Shown here piece after piece: positions 52,739 through 60,313 of a stretch of DNA of 64,000 nucleotides. Below the pieces are notes generated by a model. It was not told where the DNA came from and ran no database searches. It worked only from the letters and a program-made list of their open reading frames with translations. Within the stretch, counting starts at the first letter, position 1. Each line of letters starts with the position of its first letter. The translations under genes were made by a program, and so were the position numbers. The stretch comes from Enterobacter sp. R4-368 (GTDB lineage Bacteria; Pseudomonadota; Gammaproteobacteria; Enterobacterales; Enterobacteriaceae): the NCBI RefSeq assembly GCF_000410515.1, contig NC_021500.1, positions 3,472,001-3,536,000 on the forward strand, read 5' to 3'.

Positions 52739-52748
52739 CAACAACACA
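52739..52748 (+). promoter_or_regulatory. CA-rich GcvB-type small-RNA target before cycA
   Basis: CAACAACACA lies 14 bases upstream of the start codon, over and before the Shine-Dalgarno region. It is complementary to the G/U-rich R1 segment of the sRNA GcvB, which represses cycA in E. coli. Hfq is encoded in this window. Confidence 0.55.
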
Positions 52749-52762
52749 GACAGGAATACAAC

Positions 52763-54175
52763 ATGGTAGATCAGGTTAAAGTCGTGGCCGACGAACAGGC
52801 GTCGACTGAACAGTCGCTACGGCGAAATCTCACAAACCGGCATATTCAGCTCATCGCCATTGGCGGTGCCATCGGGACCGGGCTGTTTATGGGCTCCGGG
52901 AAAACCATCAGCCTCGCCGGTCCGTCGATCATTTTTGTCTATATGATCATCGGCTTTATGCTGTTTTTCGTCATGCGCGCCATGGGTGAATTACTGCTGT
53001 CGAATCTCGAATACAAATCCTTTAGCGACTTCGCCGCCGACCTGTTAGGCCCGTGGGCGGGGTATTTTACCGGCTGGACATACTGGTTTTGCTGGGTAGT
53101 GACCGGCATGGCCGATGTCGTCGCCATCACGGCTTACGCGCAGTTCTGGTTCCCCGGCCTTGCCGATTGGGTAGCGGCGCTGGCCGTTGTCGTCGTGCTG
53201 CTGAGCCTCAATCTCGCGACGGTAAAAATGTTCGGCGAGATGGAGTTCTGGTTTGCGATGATCAAAATCGTCGCCATTGTCGCGCTGATCATCGTGGGTG
53301 TGGTGATGGTGCTGATGCACTTTAAATCCCCGACCGGCGTTGAAGCTTCCTTCTCGCATCTGTGGAATGACGGCGGCTGGTTCCCGAAAGGCATCAGCGG
53401 GTTCTTTGCTGGTTTCCAGATCGCGGTGTTTGCTTTTGTGGGGATTGAGCTGGTCGGTACGACCGCAGCGGAAACCAAAGATCCGGAGAAATCCCTGCCG
53501 CGCGCCATCAACTCGATCCCGGTGCGCATCATTATGTTCTACGTTTTCGCGCTGATTGTGATCATGTCGGTGACACCGTGGAGTTCCGTGGTGGCGGATA
53601 AGAGCCCATTTGTTGAGTTGTTCGTGCTGGTGGGTATTCCGGCGGCGGCGAGCATTATCAACTTCGTAGTGCTGACATCGGCGGCGTCTTCTGCCAACAG
53701 CGGCGTCTTTTCCACCAGCCGGATGTTGTTCGGCCTGGCGCAGGATGGCGTGGCGCCGAAAGCGTTCGCTAAGCTCTCTAAACGCGCGGTTCCGGCGAAA
53801 GGGTTGACCTTCTCCTGTATCTGCCTGCTGGGCGGTGTGGTGATGCTGTACGTCAATCCGAGCGCGATTGCCGCGTTCACCATGATCACCACCGTATCGG
53901 CGATCCTGTTTATGTTCGTCTGGACGATCATCCTCTGCTCGTACCTGGTGTACCGTAAGCAGCGCCCGCAGTTGCATGAAAAGTCGAACTACAAAATGCC
54001 GCTGGGCAAACTGATGTGCTGGGTGTGCATGGCGTTCTTCGTCTTTGTACTGGTGCTGCTGACGCTGGAAGCGGATACCCGCCAGGCGCTGATCGTGACG
54101 CCGTTGTGGTTTGTGGTGCTGGGCGCGGGCTGGCTGTACGCGGGCAAAAAGCGTCTGGCTAACCGCCAGCCATAA
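52763..54175 (+). CDS. cycA: D-serine/D-alanine/glycine:H+ symporter CycA
   Basis: The 470-residue amino-acid permease of the APC family has 12 predicted helices. Conserved segments are RHIQLIAIGGAIGTGLFMGSGKTI, the PF-type SFSDFAADLLGPWAGYFTGWTYWFCW and VGIELVGTTAAETKDPEKSLPRAIN. It imports glycine, D-alanine, D-serine and D-cycloserine. It ends with an independent terminator. A GcvB-type target lies in its leader. Confidence 0.97.
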   Translation: MVDQVKVVADEQASTEQSLRRNLTNRHIQLIAIGGAIGTGLFMGSGKTISLAGPSIIFVYMIIGFMLFFVMRAMGELLLSNLEYKSFSDFAADLLGPWAGYFTGWTYWFCWVVTGMADVVAITAYAQFWFPGLADWVAALAVVVVLLSLNLATVKMFGEMEFWFAMIKIVAIVALIIVGVVMVLMHFKSPTGVEASFSHLWNDGGWFPKGISGFFAGFQIAVFAFVGIELVGTTAAETKDPEKSLPRAINSIPVRIIMFYVFALIVIMSVTPWSSVVADKSPFVELFVLVGIPAAASIINFVVLTSAASSANSGVFSTSRMLFGLAQDGVAPKAFAKLSKRAVPAKGLTFSCICLLGGVVMLYVNPSAIAAFTMITTVSAILFMFVWTIILCSYLVYRKQRPQLHEKSNYKMPLGKLMCWVCMAFFVFVLVLLTLEADTRQALIVTPLWFVVLGAGWLYAGKKRLANRQP

Positions 54176-54178
54176 AAA

Positions 54179-54197
54179 AGAGCCGCGCGGCGGCTCT
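54179..54197 (+). terminator. Hairpin after cycA
   Basis: AGAGCCGC and GCGGCTCT form an 8-bp stem with a 3-nt loop, 3 bp past the stop. A second GC stem (about 54214-54230) leads into TTTATTTATT before the convergent ytfE stop. Confidence 0.65.
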
Positions 54198-54235
54198 AAA
54201 CTTCCATGAATCAGGGCGCTCTCGGGCGCCTTTAT

Positions 54236-54898
54236 TTATTCGCCAGCGAGGGCACGCGGGAACAGATTGTTGTTTTCCAGGCTGATGTGTTCCATCAGAT
54301 CGTCAATCAAGGTATTGATGCCGTTATACATCGCTTTCCAGGTGGTGCAGGCTTCCGGCGGCGGGGTGACGTTATTGGTAATGTGTTTGATCACTTCCAG
54401 CAGTTCGCCCGCTTCATCGTGCTCGCTCTCCATTACGCTTATCGGCCCCATCGCCTGCGAACCCATGCCCTGTTTGATCATCGGGAACAGGATCTGCTCC
54501 TCTTTCATCATGTGGCTGGAAAGCTCTTCATGCAGCATCGTCAGGTATTTGGTTAAGCCGCGCGGCACGTTCGGTTTATCGGCGTGGACGCGCTCGACTT
54601 TGGTGGCCTGCAGGATCAGTTCCGGCAGTTGTTCGCGGTGACGGTCATGGTAACGCACGATAATGTGGTCAATGATTTCCGCCAGCCCCGCCACGCGCCA
54701 GTCTTTCTCAATCGGCTGCTCGGCAAGCGTCGCCAGCTCGGCTTCGATGACGTCAATATCCAGCTCTTTGCGGGCCGCAGAACGTCCCAGCGTCTGCTTA
54801 CCGCCGCAGCAGTAATCCATATCATATTTACGGAACAGTGCGGAGGCGCGGGGGATAGAGAGCGCCAGCTCACCCAGGGGTTGATCGCGGAAAGCCAT
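54236..54898 (-). CDS. ytfE: Iron-sulfur cluster repair di-iron protein YtfE (RIC)
   Basis: The 220-residue hemerythrin-like di-iron protein repairs iron-sulfur clusters after nitrosative or oxidative damage. The N-terminal ScdA domain carries the [11 protein letters not shown] pair (Cys30, Cys31). The four-helix bundle supplies His/Glu ligands in [39 protein letters not shown] and [14 protein letters not shown]. An excellent NsrR operator lies upstream, and nsrR is in the same window. The gene converges with cycA. Confidence 0.97.
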   Translation of the reverse strand: MAFRDQPLGELALSIPRASALFRKYDMDYCCGGKQTLGRSAARKELDIDVIEAELATLAEQPIEKDWRVAGLAEIIDHIIVRYHDRHREQLPELILQATKVERVHADKPNVPRGLTKYLTMLHEELSSHMMKEEQILFPMIKQGMGSQAMGPISVMESEHDEAGELLEVIKHITNNVTPPPEACTTWKAMYNGINTLIDDLMEHISLENNNLFPRALAGE

Positions 54899-54923
54899 AG
54901 CAGTTACCTCATGTGTAATTTAT

Positions 54924-54946
54924 AAGTTGTATTTTAAATGCATCTT
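54924..54946. promoter_or_regulatory. NsrR operator of ytfE
   Basis: An 11-1-11 inverted repeat: AAGTTGTATTT, a single T, AAATGCATCTT. The right arm is the reverse complement of the consensus half-site AAGATGCATTT exactly; the left arm differs at two positions. It abuts a TATAAA -10 for ytfE (minus strand, 54924-54919), so bound NsrR would block the promoter. Confidence 0.85.
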
Positions 54947-55011
54947 TAAGACGATGATATACCCCTTTTGGGGTGGCGGAAATCGCCTTATTCCTTTCTT
55001 ACACGAAAAAC

Positions 55012-55027
55012 TGTGATATTCATCACA
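55012..55027. promoter_or_regulatory. CRP (or CRP/FNR) site between ytfE and the third chemoreceptor
   Basis: TGTGATATTCATCACA matches the CRP core at all ten bases. It also contains GTGAT-N4-ATCAC, close to an FNR site. It lies 85 bp upstream of the sigma-28 -35 and about 110 bp upstream of ytfE. Confidence 0.6.
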
Positions 55028-55103
55028 AAAAATCTTATGGGTTTAACATGTTGAATAGCGGTGTTTTTATTGGAAATTACTGGATTGCGACCTGCATCAC
55101 AAT

Positions 55104-55130
55104 TAAACAACTTCGCTTCGCTGCCGATAC
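55104..55130 (+). promoter_or_regulatory. Sigma-28 (FliA) promoter of the third chemoreceptor
   Basis: TAAA (55104-55107), a 15-nt spacer and GCCGATAC (55123-55130): the same elements as at 710-736. The transcript should start near 55137. Confidence 0.8.
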
Positions 55131-55171
55131 CAAGACTCCAGACAATATCCTGCACGCTATAAAGGCTTACA

Positions 55172-56827
55172 ATGTTCAAAAGAATAAAAGTTATTACTTT
55201 ATTAATCATGGTATTACTTGTACTTGGTGCAATGCAGCTGATCTCCGCTGTCGTGTTCATCAGTGCGCTTAATAACGATAAAAACAACTTCAACGTTTCT
55301 CAGGTTTCCAGCCAGAACGTTTCCGAATTTACTGATGCCTGGATCAGCCTCAACCAGGCGCGTGTGACGCTGAACCGCGGCATGCTGCGTCTGCAAAGCA
55401 GCACCGCCAGCCAGATTAATGGCGGTCAGCTTAATGAGCTGGCGCAAACGGCCACCAACTTGCTGAACCAGGCGCAACAGCATTTCGAGAAGTACAAAAC
55501 CATTCCGGACACGCCAGGGCTGGATAAAGCGCTGTCGAAAGATCTGGAAACGCAATACGGCATCTACCATGCGACGTTGACAGAGATGAACCGTCTGCTG
55601 CTCGCCGGTAGTCTGGAAGATATGTTCCGCCAGAACGCCGAAGCGAAACAAGTTGCCATGCAGAAGAGCTATCGCGCGTGGCGCGATGCGCAAACCGTAC
55701 TGGCGAGTGAAGGGATCGTCCAGAATGAACGCGATTACCAGCGTATCCTGTGGATCCTCGGTACGGTGATGCTGGTCGTGCTGGCGGTGATCGTCATGAG
55801 CTGGGTTGCGATGCAGCGCGTCCTGCTGAAGCCGTTGCATGAGGTGATGAGCCATATCCGCCACATCGCAAGCGGCGATTTGACGCATGACATTGATGCC
55901 GAAGGCAAAAACGAAATGGCGCTGCTGGCGCAGAATGTGCAGGAAATGCAGCAGTCGCTGGTGAAAACCGTCAGCGTAGTGCGCGACGGCGCCGATACCA
56001 TTTACACCGGCGCGGGTGAAATTTCCGCCGGCAGTAACGATCTCTCTTCACGCACCGAGCAGCAAGCCGCGTCGCTGGAAGAGACCGCCGCCAGCATGGA
56101 GCAGCTCACCGCCACGGTGAAACAGAACGCCGACAACGCCCGTCAGGCAACGCAACTGGCGCTGAACGCGTCCGGTACCGCGAAGAAAGGTGGGGAAGTG
56201 GTAGATGGCGTGGTGCGCACCATGGATGAGATTGCCACCAGTTCCAGCAAAATCGCGCAAATCACCAACGTGATTGACGGTATCGCCTTCCAGACCAACA
56301 TCCTGGCGCTGAACGCCGCCGTTGAAGCGGCCCGTGCGGGCGAACAGGGCCGAGGCTTTGCCGTGGTGGCGGGTGAAGTGCGCACCCTGGCGCAGCGCAG
56401 TGCGCAGGCAGCAAAAGAGATTAAAGGGCTGATTGAAGACTCCGGTAATCGTGTCAATGCGGGTGCCGCCCTGGTGCATGAAGCCGGGGAAACCATGGCT
56501 GAAATCGTCAGCGCCGTCACGCGCGTGACCGACATCATGGGCGAAATCTCGTCTGCTTCTGACGAGCAGAGCCGTGGTATTGATCAGGTAGGCCAGGCCG
56601 TTGCTGAGATGGACCGCGTTACCCAGCAGAACGCCTCGCTGGTGGAAGAGTCCGCCGCTGCGGCTGCGGCACTGGAAGAGCAGGCGGCACGCCTGACTGA
56701 AACCGTGGCGGTATTCAAGGTCAACCGCACACGCAGCGCACGCCGTCCGGCGTTAATCACGCCAGTCAGCAAACCGCAGGCCAAAGCGACCGAAAGCTTC
56801 AGCGAAGCCAACTGGGAAACGTTCTGA
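55172..56827 (+). CDS. Methyl-accepting chemotaxis protein, Tsr/Tar type
   Basis: A 551-residue chemoreceptor colinear with E. coli Tsr. TM1 is at about 7-30, the four-helix sensor at about 31-190 and TM2 at about 191-213, followed by HAMP and a signalling helix with tip [21 protein letters not shown]. The C-terminal NWETF binds CheR and CheB. The amino-acid-binding residues of Tsr, Arg64, Asn68, Arg69 and Phe152, are kept at the same numbers (ARVTLNR, MFRQNA), but Thr156 is Ala. An amino-acid-like ligand is likely, with specificity different from serine. It sits between ytfE and ytfF, where E. coli has no receptor. Confidence 0.94.
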   Translation: MFKRIKVITLLIMVLLVLGAMQLISAVVFISALNNDKNNFNVSQVSSQNVSEFTDAWISLNQARVTLNRGMLRLQSSTASQINGGQLNELAQTATNLLNQAQQHFEKYKTIPDTPGLDKALSKDLETQYGIYHATLTEMNRLLLAGSLEDMFRQNAEAKQVAMQKSYRAWRDAQTVLASEGIVQNERDYQRILWILGTVMLVVLAVIVMSWVAMQRVLLKPLHEVMSHIRHIASGDLTHDIDAEGKNEMALLAQNVQEMQQSLVKTVSVVRDGADTIYTGAGEISAGSNDLSSRTEQQAASLEETAASMEQLTATVKQNADNARQATQLALNASGTAKKGGEVVDGVVRTMDEIATSSSKIAQITNVIDGIAFQTNILALNAAVEAARAGEQGRGFAVVAGEVRTLAQRSAQAAKEIKGLIEDSGNRVNAGAALVHEAGETMAEIVSAVTRVTDIMGEISSASDEQSRGIDQVGQAVAEMDRVTQQNASLVEESAAAAAALEEQAARLTETVAVFKVNRTRSARRPALITPVSKPQAKATESFSEANWETF

Positions 56828-56850
56828 TAACGGTTGCGTCGCTCTCCCGA

Positions 56851-56875
56851 AACCCGGCAAATGCCGGGTTTTTTT
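56851..56875 (+). terminator. Rho-independent terminator of the third chemoreceptor gene
   Basis: AACCCGGC and GCCGGGTT form an 8-bp stem with a 4-nt loop and seven T. Confidence 0.9.
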
Positions 56876-57021
56876 ATGCCCATTTGAAAAACACAGGAGG
56901 GTGAGGCACTCAGCGGCACAGAGTGGCTGTGCCTGATTATTTGGCATTCACTCTTACCTAACGGGCAGACGCCTGATTTTCGCGCCGCGTGTCGGCGAGA
57001 AAGCACTACGAATGCGGCGGT

Positions 57022-57987
57022 TTATTCGGTCCTTAATGCGGTGATGCTGGCTTTTTCCGGCTTCGACAGTACCGCCATCAACACGCCGCCGACCAGCAAG
57101 ACAATACCGCAGACGGTGAGCAGCTGCGGCAGGCTTTGGCGCAGCACAAAGGTATAGAGCAGCCCAGCCAGGGTTTCAAAGACAATCAACGGGCCGACAA
57201 TCACCGTCGGTAAGCGCTGGCTGGCAATGTTCCAGCACAACGCGCCCACCCACGAGCAGAGCACTGCAATGGTGAACATCAGCGTAATAAACACCAGCGG
57301 ACGCGGGCCGAAGGGCAGGGTGAAATCCGGTTGCTGAACACCAAGCCACAGGCACGCCGCAATATAGCCCACCAGTGACACCGGTAGCGTCACCAGCGCT
57401 TGTGCCGTGGCCCACATCATCGGGTTTTTGTCCGGGTTTTCCCGCAGCCAGCGGGCATTGCGCAGCGCATACCAGGCCCAGCAAGCCACCGAAGTGAAAG
57501 CCAGCACAATACCGGAACCGTAGCGCCAGCCGCTGAAGTTCGGCAGCCCGTGGCGCAGTTCGGCGATATTGACGCAGCCTAACCCAAGCGCAATGCAGAG
57601 TAGCGCGGGAGCCAGCCGCCGCCATGCGAGTTTGCCGTCGCGCTGGCTATAGAGCAGGTTAGCGCACACCGGGATCACCACTGGCAGCGTGGCGATAATC
57701 ATCGTCGATACCGGCGCGCCCGTACGCTGAATGGCGCTTGCCAGGCAGACGTAATAGACAAGGTTGCCCATGATCGTCAGCCATAAGGCTGTGAACCAGT
57801 CGCTGCGCGTAAGCTGGCGCAAACGCGCGCGACCGAGCCACGCCAGCGGCAGGGCGATAATCCCCAGCGCCAGATAGCGCCCGGTGGATTGCAGCGCCGC
57901 CGGATAATCCGGCACGATCAACGGCCCGACAAAAATAAGCCCCCAAAATAGCCCGGCGAGCAGGGCATACAACACACCACTAATCAT
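57022..57987 (-). CDS. ytfF: YtfF, EamA/DMT-family inner-membrane transporter
   Basis: The 321-residue protein has ten predicted helices and two EamA repeats, starting MISGVLYALLAGLFWGLIFVGPLIVPDYPAALQSTGRYLALG. The sequence follows E. coli YtfF closely. The substrate is unknown. Two adjacent ATGs (57990 and 57987) are possible; the second gives the E. coli length and better spacing to AGGTGG. It lies 75 bp downstream of the AraC-family gene on the same strand and may be cotranscribed with it. Confidence 0.9.
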   Translation of the reverse strand: MISGVLYALLAGLFWGLIFVGPLIVPDYPAALQSTGRYLALGIIALPLAWLGRARLRQLTRSDWFTALWLTIMGNLVYYVCLASAIQRTGAPVSTMIIATLPVVIPVCANLLYSQRDGKLAWRRLAPALLCIALGLGCVNIAELRHGLPNFSGWRYGSGIVLAFTSVACWAWYALRNARWLRENPDKNPMMWATAQALVTLPVSLVGYIAACLWLGVQQPDFTLPFGPRPLVFITLMFTIAVLCSWVGALCWNIASQRLPTVIVGPLIVFETLAGLLYTFVLRQSLPQLLTVCGIVLLVGGVLMAVLSKPEKASITALRTE

Positions 57988-58062
57988 CATTCCACCTGCG
58001 TTTACATCGGCAGCGGACAGTGTAGGAGAGCGACGGGCGGGAATATTGTATGAGATTGCGCA

Positions 58063-58902
58063 TTAACGGCGCGTAACCTGCTTTTGGTAACGCACCGGCG
58101 TGATGCCGTAGCGGTGTGTAAACGCGCGGGTCAGGTGTGATTGATCGGTGAGGCCAGTAACGGCGGCGACATCGGCGGCGGGCATGCCCTGAGTCAGAAA
58201 CGATTTGGCGCGCCACAGGCGGATCGCCATCAGCATCTGATGCGGGGTGACATGAAAATGCGCCTTGAACTGGCGTTGAAAATGGTACGGGCTGAGCGCC
58301 GCGACTTTCGCCAGCTCGTCGAGCGTCAGGCTGTGCATATAGTTGTCATGCAGGTAATCGCGCACGCGCTCAAACCGGTGCGCGCCTTCCGGTCGCTGCG
58401 GCGCGTGGTGCGCCAGCGGGCGGAAGGTATCGATGAGATCCAGCAAAATCCCCTGTTGCGCCAGCGGATCGTCGGTGTGCCACAAGCCGTGGATCTGTGC
58501 GCAGATCTGCCGGGTGCGCAGCGGATCGTGACGCATCACATCGCTAAACCACCAGTGGCGGATCCCGGTGACCTCTTCGAGCAGTTCGGGCTCAAGATAA
58601 ACCATGCGATAGCGCCAGCCGTCGGCGGTTTCCGCCTCGCCGGTGTGCAGCTCGTCAGGGTTCATGGTGACCACGGAATGCATTGGCGCGACATACTGCG
58701 TACCGCGATAACGAAAGCGTTCGGCACCGGCTTCGATAGCGCCAATACCAAACGCTTCATGAGTGTGCGGCTCAAAGGCGTAGCGCGAAATATGCGCGTG
58801 GTACAGCTCCACCCCCGGCAGTAACGCCAGGTGGCGAAAGCGCGCGCAATCTCGCTCGTCAGTAAACTGTTCGGGTACGCCTTCCACGTTCTCTCTCCAC
58901 AC
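58063..58902 (-). CDS. AraC-family transcriptional regulator
   Basis: The 279-residue regulator has an N-terminal cupin-type effector domain (about 20-170, with YAFEPHTHEAFGIGAIEAGAERFRYRG) and a C-terminal double helix-turn-helix (about 180-275, LTLDELAKVAALSPYHFQRQFKAHFHVTPHQML ... DVAAVTGLTDQSHLTRAFTHRYGITPVRYQ). The start appears to be GTG at 58902, preceded by AGGGATGA, which also forms one arm of a hairpin (58906-58929). Its position directly upstream of ytfF suggests control of that transporter. E. coli K-12 lacks it here, so it is an accessory insertion between ytfF and qorB. Confidence 0.88.
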   Translation of the reverse strand: MWRENVEGVPEQFTDERDCARFRHLALLPGVELYHAHISRYAFEPHTHEAFGIGAIEAGAERFRYRGTQYVAPMHSVVTMNPDELHTGEAETADGWRYRMVYLEPELLEEVTGIRHWWFSDVMRHDPLRTRQICAQIHGLWHTDDPLAQQGILLDLIDTFRPLAHHAPQRPEGAHRFERVRDYLHDNYMHSLTLDELAKVAALSPYHFQRQFKAHFHVTPHQMLMAIRLWRAKSFLTQGMPAADVAAVTGLTDQSHLTRAFTHRYGITPVRYQKQVTRR

Positions 58903-58968
58903 GGATCATCCCTTCATTATTAGGGATGACCTGGCGGGAGGCTACAAAAATTAACCACTTTGTAACCT

Positions 58969-59817
58969 TTACAGGAGGTCATTGACGCTCTTTTCAATCG
59001 ACGTGGTCGGGCGTCCAATCAATTTGCTGAGCGTTTTACTGTCATCAAACAGGCCACCTTTGGCGGCACCCGCATCGGAATCCGCCAGCATGGTGGCGAG
59101 CCAGTCCGGCAGGCCAGCACCTTTCAGCGCGGCGGCGAAATCGGCTTCGCTCAGGTTCTGGTAGACCACGTTTTTACCGCTGGCTTTGCTGAGCAGCGCG
59201 GCCAGTTCAGTGAGCGTCCAGCCGCGATCACCGGCCAGTTCATAGACTTTGCCCGCATGCCCCTCTTCGCTTATCACGCGCGCGGCGGCGACAGCGTAAT
59301 CAGCGCGGGTGGCGGAGGCGATTTTGCCGTCACCTGCAGCGCCAATAAATACCCCGTGCGCCAGCGCCGCTGGTGCGCTTGCCAGGTAGTTTTCGCTATA
59401 CCAGCCGTTACGCAGCAGGGTGTAAGGAATACCGGAATCGGCGAGCATTTTCTCGGTTTCAACGTGTTCAACGTGCAGACCAAGCGGGGATTTATCGGCG
59501 TGCAGCAGGCTGGTGTAAGCAATGAATTTCACCCCGGCGGCTTTGGCGGCGTTTATCACATTGCGGTGTTGCGCGGCGCGCTGGCCCACTTCGCTACTGG
59601 AGATCAGCAGCAGCTTGTTCACGCCTGCTAACGCCTGGGTTAACGCGGCCTGGTCGCCATAATCGGCCTGGCGTACCAGTACGCCTTGTTTGCTGAGCGC
59701 TTCGGCTTTCGCCGGGTTACGGACGATAGCGACAATCTCTTTTGCCGCCACGGTTTTCAGCAGTTCTTCTACCACAAACTGGCCCAGTTGGCCGGTCGCG
59801 CCGGTGAGTGCGATCAT
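58969..59817 (-). CDS. qorB: NAD(P)H:quinone oxidoreductase QorB (YtfG)
   Basis: The 282-residue atypical short-chain dehydrogenase of the NmrA-like type has the N-terminal NAD(P)-binding motif GATGQLG at about 6-12. It then has the YTSLLHAD and LRNGWYSENYL segments of quinone oxidoreductase 2. The enzyme reduces quinones with NADPH. It is divergent from qorR, an HxlR-type regulator, across 85 bp that hold a small palindrome. Confidence 0.95.
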   Translation of the reverse strand: MIALTGATGQLGQFVVEELLKTVAAKEIVAIVRNPAKAEALSKQGVLVRQADYGDQAALTQALAGVNKLLLISSSEVGQRAAQHRNVINAAKAAGVKFIAYTSLLHADKSPLGLHVEHVETEKMLADSGIPYTLLRNGWYSENYLASAPAALAHGVFIGAAGDGKIASATRADYAVAAARVISEEGHAGKVYELAGDRGWTLTELAALLSKASGKNVVYQNLSEADFAAALKGAGLPDWLATMLADSDAGAAKGGLFDDSKTLSKLIGRPTTSIEKSVNDLL

Positions 59818-59867
59818 GAGTATTCTCCTTCGGTGTTCGGTGAGTGTTGTGGTACGCTAACACCTTA

Positions 59868-59880
59868 ACTAACTTTTAGT
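59868..59880. promoter_or_regulatory. Candidate QorR operator
   Basis: ACTAA-CTT-TTAGT is a perfect 5-bp-arm palindrome in the qorB-qorR intergenic region, 22 bp before the qorR start. A self-regulating HxlR factor would be expected to bind there. Confidence 0.5.
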
Positions 59881-59902
59881 AAGTACGCACAAAAAGGTAA
59901 GT

Positions 59903-60313
59903 ATGAAAACGCAACTCCGACCGCAAACGTTGAGTGAACAGATGCGCGACGGCAATCTGTTCGCCGAGCATTGTCCCTCGCGGGATGTTCTGAAACACGT
60001 CACCAGCCGCTGGGGCGTGCTGATACTGGTGGCGCTACGCGAGGGCACTCACCGTTTTAGCGATTTACGCCGCAAAATGGGCGGCGTCAGTGAAAAGATG
60101 CTGGCGCAGAGCCTGCAATGGCTGGAGCAGGATGGTTTTATTAACCGCGTGTCGTATCCCGTCGTTCCGCCGCATGTTGAATATAGTCTGACCCCGCTGG
60201 GTGAGCAGGTCAGCGAGAAGGTCGCGGCGCTTGCCGACTGGATCGAGCTGAATATCGAGCAGGTACTGGCCTTCCGCGATGAACGGGAAGGCCAGCAGGC
60301 ATGGGTGGAATAA
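59903..60313 (+). CDS. qorR: HxlR-family transcriptional regulator QorR (YtfH)
   Basis: The 136-residue winged-helix protein of the HxlR type has the conserved CPSRDVLKHVTSRWGVLILVALREGTHRFSDLRRKMGGVSEKMLAQSLQWLEQDGFINRVSYPVVPPHVEYSLTPLG. The Cys near the N-terminus is the usual sensor of electrophiles or quinones in this family. It is divergent from qorB, its likely target. Its stop codon directly abuts that of convergent cpdB. Confidence 0.93.
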   Translation: MKTQLRPQTLSEQMRDGNLFAEHCPSRDVLKHVTSRWGVLILVALREGTHRFSDLRRKMGGVSEKMLAQSLQWLEQDGFINRVSYPVVPPHVEYSLTPLGEQVSEKVAALADWIELNIEQVLAFRDEREGQQAWVE

